From Acidimicrobiaceae bacterium (GTDB lineage: Bacteria; Actinomycetota; Acidimicrobiia; Acidimicrobiales; Salinilacustritrichaceae): 26,657 nt of DNA. The position numbers and the translations under genes are program-made. Shown one piece after another: positions 22,619-26,657 of this stretch. Every line of letters begins with the position of its first letter. Position 1 is the stretch's first letter. The DNA lies in NCBI GenBank assembly GCA_003476595.1, contig DMTU01000237.1, positions 1 through 26,657 of the forward strand. The letters are read 5' to 3'. The notes under the pieces are model-generated. The model searched no databases. It was not told the DNA's origin and saw only the letters and a program-made list of their open reading frames with translations.

Positions 22619-22698
22619 AGGGTAGTGGCTGGGGGTTCGGAGGTGGCCCCTGGCACGCCGTCGGCGATGGTCGACCCGGAGCGGTCGGGCTCTAGCCT
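22619..22698. promoter_or_regulatory. Divergent -10 boxes (serine hydrolase / M24 peptidase)
   Basis: On the minus strand TACCCT (22619-22624) lies 10 nt before the ATG at 22608. On the plus strand TAGCCT (22693-22698) lies 7 nt before the ATG at 22706, with a TCGACC -35-like element at 22671-22676 (16-nt spacer). Confidence 0.5.
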
Positions 22699-22705
22699 CG
22701 GGGCC

Positions 22706-23812
22706 ATGTTCGCCGACCGCGTGGACCGGGTCCGGGCCCGGATGCAGGACCTCGACGTGGAGGTCCTGCTGCTGTCCGTCGGTCCCGAGCTGCCCTACCT
22801 CACGGGCTACGAGGCGATGCCGCTGGAGCGCCTCACGATGCTCGTGCTGCCCGCCGACGGCGACGCGACGCTGCTCGTGCCCCGCCTCGAGGCGCCGCGC
22901 GTCGTCGATCGCCCCGAGGTGTTCCGGCTCGAGGCCTGGGACGAGACCGACGACCCCATCGCCCGCACCGCCGACCTGGTCGGGGCGGCCTCGACGGTGG
23001 CCGTGGGGGACCGGATGTGGTCCCGCTTCCTCGTCGACCTGCTGCCGGCCGTGGGGGTCCAGCGCTGGATGCGGGGCAACGACGTGATCGGCCCGATCCG
23101 GGCGGTGAAGGACGCCGCCGAGGTCGAGGCCCTGCGGGCCGCCGGCGCCGCCGCCGACCGGGTCGCCGCCCAGCTCCAGTCCGGCCAGATCCCGCTGCGG
23201 GGTCGCAGCGAGGCCGAGGTCTCGGCCGACATCGGGCGCCGCCTCATCGACGAGGGGCACCACAGGGTCAACTTCGCCATCGTCGCCGCCGGTCCGAACG
23301 CGTCCTCGCCGCACCACGAACCGGGCAGCACGGTGATCGAGGACGGCCAGGCCGTCCTGTGCGACTTCGGCGGCACCATGCACGGCCCAGGGGGTGTCGG
23401 CTACTGCTCGGACATGACCCGCGTCGTCGCCGTGGGCAGCGCGCCCGACGACCTGCTCGAGGCCTACGCCGCTCTCGAGGCCGCCCAGCAGGCGGCCGTG
23501 GACGGGGCCGTCGTCGGGGCGACGTGCGAGTCGATCGACCGCATCGCCCGTCAACACCTCGTCGACACCGGCTGGGGGGAGTGGTTCATCCACCGCACCG
23601 GGCACGGCATCGGCATCGAGGAGCACGAGGACCCCTACATCGTCGAGGGGAACGCCACGCCGCTCGTCGCCGGCCACGCCTTCTCCGTCGAGCCGGGCGT
23701 GTACCCGCCCGGTCGGTGGGGCATCCGGCTCGAGGACATCGTCGTGGCGAGCGACGACGGTCCCGTGGCGTGCAACCGGGCCGACCACGGCCTCGTCGTC
23801 GTCGACGCCTGA
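22706..23812 (+). CDS. M24-family Xaa-Pro peptidase (aminopeptidase P/prolidase-like)
   Basis: 368 residues. The N-terminal creatinase-like domain (LPYLTGYEAMPLERLTMLVL) is followed by the pita-bread metallopeptidase. Its five metal ligands are all seen: Asp220 (CDFGG), Asp236 (CSDMTR), His300 (RTGHGIG), Glu329 (SVEPGVY) and Glu343 (RLEDIV). The second motif His is in SSPHHEPG. The family cleaves Xaa-Pro peptide bonds with two Mn or Co ions in the cytosol. The gap between the two Asp ligands is about five residues longer than in E. coli aminopeptidase P. It is followed 7 nt later by a membrane protein gene, probably an operon. Confidence 0.93.
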   Translation: MFADRVDRVRARMQDLDVEVLLLSVGPELPYLTGYEAMPLERLTMLVLPADGDATLLVPRLEAPRVVDRPEVFRLEAWDETDDPIARTADLVGAASTVAVGDRMWSRFLVDLLPAVGVQRWMRGNDVIGPIRAVKDAAEVEALRAAGAAADRVAAQLQSGQIPLRGRSEAEVSADIGRRLIDEGHHRVNFAIVAAGPNASSPHHEPGSTVIEDGQAVLCDFGGTMHGPGGVGYCSDMTRVVAVGSAPDDLLEAYAALEAAQQAAVDGAVVGATCESIDRIARQHLVDTGWGEWFIHRTGHGIGIEEHEDPYIVEGNATPLVAGHAFSVEPGVYPPGRWGIRLEDIVVASDDGPVACNRADHGLVVVDA

Positions 23813-23819
23813 GACCGGC

Positions 23820-24680
23820 ATGATCGAGCTCGACGCCGCCACGTTCTGCCTGCAGTGGGCCACCGGTGGTCTGCTGTTCCTGTGGGTCACCACCCGCCGG
23901 CGCGAGGTCGGCATCGGCTACGGCTGGCTGATGCGGGCCACCTACGGGATCATCGCCGCCATCGGCGTGGTGGCCGGGTTCCGCTACGGCGACGACCTCG
24001 GGCGCGAGCTGGCCGGCATCGGCGTCGTGGTCGCCACCTCGGTCGCGCTGGCCGTGAGCGTGGTGCGCCGCAAGGCCGGCGTGGCGGGGGAGCGGGAGCG
24101 CGTGGCGGTGAAGTCGGCGCGCATCACGGCCATGACCGGCATCGACCGCGACATCGACGGCCCGCGCGACGACGTCCCCGAGTTCCCGCCGATGCTCGAC
24201 CTGATCGCCCCGGTGATCGGCGCGATCGGCCTGCTCTTCGGCGCCGCCGCCGCCACCCAGGGCGATGCCTCCTACGCCGTGTCGCTCATCCGGGTCCTGG
24301 CCGGAGCTGCGTTCCTCGGCGCGGTCACCGACGCCATGCTCCTCGGCCACTGGTACCTGGTGCAGCCCGGCCTGGCCCGCGGCCCGCTGCTCGAGCTCGT
24401 GCGCTGGACGGCCATCACCTGGCCGGTGGAGGTCGTGGCCATGCTGCTGCCCACCGGGATGCTCTCGGTGCTGGACGGCTCCATCGACGACGGCTACGGC
24501 GGCATGCTCGGCTGGTTCTGGATCGCCTGCGCCGTCGGCACCATCGCCCTCGTCGCGGTCACCCGGGCGGCACTGAAGGAGCGCTACTACTCCGCGGTCA
24601 TGGCCGCCACCGGCCTGCTCTACCTGGCCATCCTCACCGCCTTCGGCACCGACCTCGTCGCGAGGGCAGTGCTCGCGTAG
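23820..24680 (+). CDS. Conserved-looking multi-pass membrane protein, unknown function
   Basis: 286 residues with about eight hydrophobic segments. These include LQWATGGLLFLWVTTRR at the start, ATYGIIAAIGVVAGF, LAGIGVVVATSVALAVSVV, LIAPVIGAIGLLFGAAAA, a central GHWYLVQPGLARGPLLELVR with a His-Trp-Tyr cluster next to a TM, and LLYLAILTAFGTDLV at the end. Charged loops lie around 85-125. The ATG is 7 nt after the M24 stop with no Shine-Dalgarno, so translation may be coupled. I recognise no named family. The HWYLVxP motif may mark a buried functional site. Confidence 0.8.
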   Translation: MIELDAATFCLQWATGGLLFLWVTTRRREVGIGYGWLMRATYGIIAAIGVVAGFRYGDDLGRELAGIGVVVATSVALAVSVVRRKAGVAGERERVAVKSARITAMTGIDRDIDGPRDDVPEFPPMLDLIAPVIGAIGLLFGAAAATQGDASYAVSLIRVLAGAAFLGAVTDAMLLGHWYLVQPGLARGPLLELVRWTAITWPVEVVAMLLPTGMLSVLDGSIDDGYGGMLGWFWIACAVGTIALVAVTRAALKERYYSAVMAATGLLYLAILTAFGTDLVARAVLA

Positions 24681-24715
24681 TAGCGAAAACCGGATGGGTG
24701 GGGTGTACTGGACCC

Positions 24716-25600
24716 ATGCCTCGTGCCATGTGGAGCGGGTCGATCAGCTTCGGGCTGGTCAACATCCCCGTGAAGCTCTACGCCGCCGTCAGCCGCAAGT
24801 CGGTCCGGTTCAACCAGATCGACCGCAACTCCGGCGCGCGCATCAAGTACAAGAAGGTCTCGGCCGACTCCGGCGACGAGGTCACCAACGACGACATCGT
24901 CAAGGGCTACGAGCTGCCGAGCGGCGACTACGTCACCGTCTCCGACGACGAGCTGGCCCAGCTCGACCCCAAGGCGAGCCGCACGATCGACATCGAGGAG
25001 TTCGTCGACCTGGCCGACATCGACCCGGTCTTCTACGACTCCGCCTACCTGCTGGCGCCGGACAAGGCCACGGCCAAGCCCTACGCCCTGCTGGCCCGGG
25101 CCATGGAGCAGTCGGGGAAGGTCGGCATCGCCCGGGTGGTGATGCGCACGAAGCAGTACCTGTGCGCGGTGCGGCCCCAGGACGGCAAGCTCGTGATGTC
25201 GACGATGGTCTACGCGGACGAGATCAACGACCCCGCCCAGATCCCCGAGCTCGCCCAGCTCGACGACGTCGAGGTCTCCGACAAGGAGCTGGTCATGGCT
25301 GAGCAGCTCATCGCCTCGCTCAGCGAGACCTTCGAACCGGCCAAGTACACCGACACCTATCGCACCAAGGTGCTCGAGGTCATCGAACGCAAGGCCGCCG
25401 GCGAGGAGGACGTGATCGCCACGCCCGAGCCGCAGGAGGACAAGGTCGTCGACCTCATGGCCGCCCTCGAGGCGTCGGTCGCCGCGGCCAAGGAAGCCCG
25501 TGGTCGGCACCCCACGGCGGCCGCCCCCGGGACCGTGTCCGGTGAGGAGATCGCCGGCGAGGGCGGGTCCGCCGACGAGGACGCTGCGCAGACCGCGTGA
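24716..25600 (+). CDS. ku: Non-homologous end-joining protein Ku
   Basis: 294 residues from the ATG at 24716 (MPRAMWSGSISFGLVNIPVK, the standard Ku start). The beta-barrel core follows: RIKYKKVSADSGDEVTNDDI, YELPSGDYVTVSDDELAQL, IDIEEFVDLADIDPVFYDSA, then VVMRTKQYLCAVRPQDGKLV. The C-terminal part ends in an Ala/Glu/Gly-rich tail. Bacterial Ku is a homodimer that rings DNA ends and recruits LigD. The stop overlaps the LigD-Pol GTG (GTGA). A TGTACT sequence 6 nt before the ATG may be the -10 box. Confidence 0.97.
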   Translation: MPRAMWSGSISFGLVNIPVKLYAAVSRKSVRFNQIDRNSGARIKYKKVSADSGDEVTNDDIVKGYELPSGDYVTVSDDELAQLDPKASRTIDIEEFVDLADIDPVFYDSAYLLAPDKATAKPYALLARAMEQSGKVGIARVVMRTKQYLCAVRPQDGKLVMSTMVYADEINDPAQIPELAQLDDVEVSDKELVMAEQLIASLSETFEPAKYTDTYRTKVLEVIERKAAGEEDVIATPEPQEDKVVDLMAALEASVAAAKEARGRHPTAAAPGTVSGEEIAGEGGSADEDAAQTA

Positions 25601-26490
25601 CCGAGCGGCTCGTCGAGCTGGACGGCCAGCGCCTCCGGCTCCGCAACCTCGAGAAGGTGCTGTACCCCGAGGTCGGGTTCACCAAGGCCGAGGTCATCGA
25701 CTACTACGCGCGGATCGCGCCGGTGATGCTGCCCCACATCGCGGGTCGGGGGATCACGCTCAAGCGGTACCCCGACGGCGTCGAGGGCGGCTCGTTCTTC
25801 GAGAAGCGCTGCCCCTCGCACCGGCCCGACTTCATCGGCACGATCGACGGCCCGGGTGACCGGGGTGGGGCCATCGGCTACTGCAACCTGGACTCGATCC
25901 CGGCGCTGGCCTGGGCGGGGAACATGGCGGCCCTCGAGATCCACGCGCCGATGGCGCTCGGAGCCGACATCGAATCCCCGCAGCTGTGCGTGTTCGACCT
26001 CGACCCGGGTGAGCCGGCGACGATCATCGAGTGCGCCCGGGTCGGCCTGGAGCTGCGCGACGTGCTCGCCGGCATCGGCCTCGAGTGCGTGGCCAAGACG
26101 TCGGGCTCCAAGGGCATGCAGCTGTACGTGCCGCTCAACTCGCCCCACACCCACGACCACACCAGCGAGTTCGCCCACGCCGTCGCCCGGGTGCTCGAGA
26201 AGCACCGCCCCGACGACGTCACCTCGGTGATGGCGAGGGCCCAGCGCCCGGGCAAGGTCTTCATCGACTGGAGCCAGAACAGCCGCCACAAGACGACCGT
26301 CGCCGCGTACTCGCTCCGGGCCCGCCCGACGCCGACGGTCTCGACCCCCGTGACCTGGGACGAGGTCAGCGACTGCGCCGACGGCGAGCCGCTCTCCTTC
26401 ACCGCCCCCGACGTGCTCACCCGCGTCGCCGAGCTCGGCGACCTCTTCGCCCCCTGCGCCACCCGGGTCCAGCACCTCCCCCCGACGTAA
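25597..26490 (+). CDS. ligD: Stand-alone LigD polymerase (PolDom/primase) for NHEJ
   Basis: 297 residues from a GTG overlapping the Ku stop. LRNLEKVLYPEVGFTKAEVI and ITLKRYPDGVEGGSFFEKRC open the domain. VFDLDPGEP holds the catalytic Asp134/Asp136, KTSGSKGMQLYVPL is the nucleotide-binding loop, and VFIDWSQNSRHKTTVAAYSL with STPVTWDEV closes it. This is the archaeo-eukaryotic-primase-type domain that fills gaps with NTPs during end joining. Neither the phosphoesterase nor the ATP-dependent ligase domain of full LigD is present, so the ligase must be encoded elsewhere, as in several actinobacteria. Confidence 0.95.
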   Translation: MTERLVELDGQRLRLRNLEKVLYPEVGFTKAEVIDYYARIAPVMLPHIAGRGITLKRYPDGVEGGSFFEKRCPSHRPDFIGTIDGPGDRGGAIGYCNLDSIPALAWAGNMAALEIHAPMALGADIESPQLCVFDLDPGEPATIIECARVGLELRDVLAGIGLECVAKTSGSKGMQLYVPLNSPHTHDHTSEFAHAVARVLEKHRPDDVTSVMARAQRPGKVFIDWSQNSRHKTTVAAYSLRARPTPTVSTPVTWDEVSDCADGEPLSFTAPDVLTRVAELGDLFAPCATRVQHLPPT

Positions 26491-26498
26491 CCCCCAGA

Positions 26499-26546
26499 GA
26501 ACTGGCAGCGACCACGGAACGCTTCTGGCAGCGACCACGGAACGCT
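26499..26546 (+). repeat. Tandem pair of the AACTGGCAGCG..ACGGAACG repeat after ligD
   Basis: AGAGAACTGGCAGCGACCAC (26497-26516) begins the first copy. The 22-bp unit CTGGCAGCGACCACGGAACG plus CT occurs at 26502-26523 and, identically, at 26525-26546 (period 23). It matches the copies at 1968 and 2846. It lies 12 nt after the ligD stop. Confidence 0.7.
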
Positions 26547-26626
26547 GTCGGACCCCGGACCTACGCTGCCCCGACGGGTGCTGCGGCACCGACGACTTCC
26601 CCCAGTGCAAGCGAAGGGGAGCAGTC

Positions 26627-26657
26627 GTGTCCGTACGTCCCGAGGACCTCATCGTTC
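26627..26657 (+). CDS. Start of an unidentified gene, cut by the window edge
   Basis: AAGGGGAG (26614-26621) is a strong Shine-Dalgarno 5 nt before the GTG at 26627, which opens SVRPEDLIV up to the last base. A TACGCT -10-like box lies at 26562-26567, giving a 5'-leader of about 50 nt, unlike most genes here. Ten codons are too few to name a product. Confidence 0.4.
   Translation, partial: MSVRPEDLIV

Noticed and set aside
1..26657. CRISPR arrays, tRNA/rRNA genes, transposases, phage genes
   Set aside because: None seen. The only repeats are the short palindromic families described, with irregular spacing and no cas-like genes.

Overview
The window is very GC-rich, with GTG starts, stop/start overlaps of the GTGA and ATGA type, and little use of Shine-Dalgarno sites. 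It also carries Ku with a stand-alone LigD polymerase, a sunset-domain protein, DUF4214, and E2/E3 subunits with actinobacterial-type lipoyl domains. I infer an actinomycetote, most likely of the class Acidimicrobiia; no rRNA or marker phylogeny is available here to prove this. No tRNA, rRNA, CRISPR array or transposase was seen.

Layout. Bases 1-1937 (+) hold the end of a molybdenum-hydroxylase FAD subunit with a duplicated segment at the window edge, a NUDIX hydrolase, and a chimeric reading frame that starts as MoaA and ends as the ACT domain of a SerA-like protein. Bases 2030-4878 (-) are a hydrolase, a membrane-anchored sunset-domain protein and an SDR-DUF2867 protein. Then come an M1-family lipoprotein peptidase (+), a TIGR01777 SDR protein (-) and MscL (+). 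Bases 7956-11581 encode a lipoyl-bearing E3 and an E2 acyltransferase (+), with infA (-) between them. Bases 11643-13468 (-) are a sugar-nucleotide epimerase and a leaderless BtuF-like protein. Bases 13523-15972 (+) are an SGNH hydrolase and a fused LipB-LipA protein, which would make the lipoyl cofactor needed by the E2 and E3 nearby. A small winged-helix-like gene with a local 22-bp repeat family follows.

The most interesting part is 16620-21071 (-), a tightly packed operon with a methylamine-utilisation-like theme. Its first gene is a thioredoxin-fold lipoprotein whose CxxC motif is written TGA-x-x-Cys. The reading frame is intact on both sides, and a hairpin with a GGUC apical loop follows the TGA, so this is a probable selenoprotein. 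Next are a MauE/DoxX-like membrane protein, a Tat-exported MauA-like protein with 24 cysteines fused to DUF4214 repeats (it lacks the second TTQ tryptophan), a MauD-like CxxC protein, a 24-residue membrane peptide, a polytopic membrane protein and a small hypothetical protein. I infer that the operon makes, exports and disulphide-matures the Cys-rich protein.

The right end holds a 29-residue membrane peptide, a class C beta-lactamase-fold hydrolase, an M24 peptidase, a membrane protein, the NHEJ pair Ku and LigD-Pol, and the start of one more gene. Two further genome-wide themes are visible. Many genes have a TANNNT box 6-10 nt before the start codon, which points to leaderless transcripts. 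A dispersed palindromic repeat related to AACTGGCAGCG..ACGGAACG occurs at four gene ends or starts.
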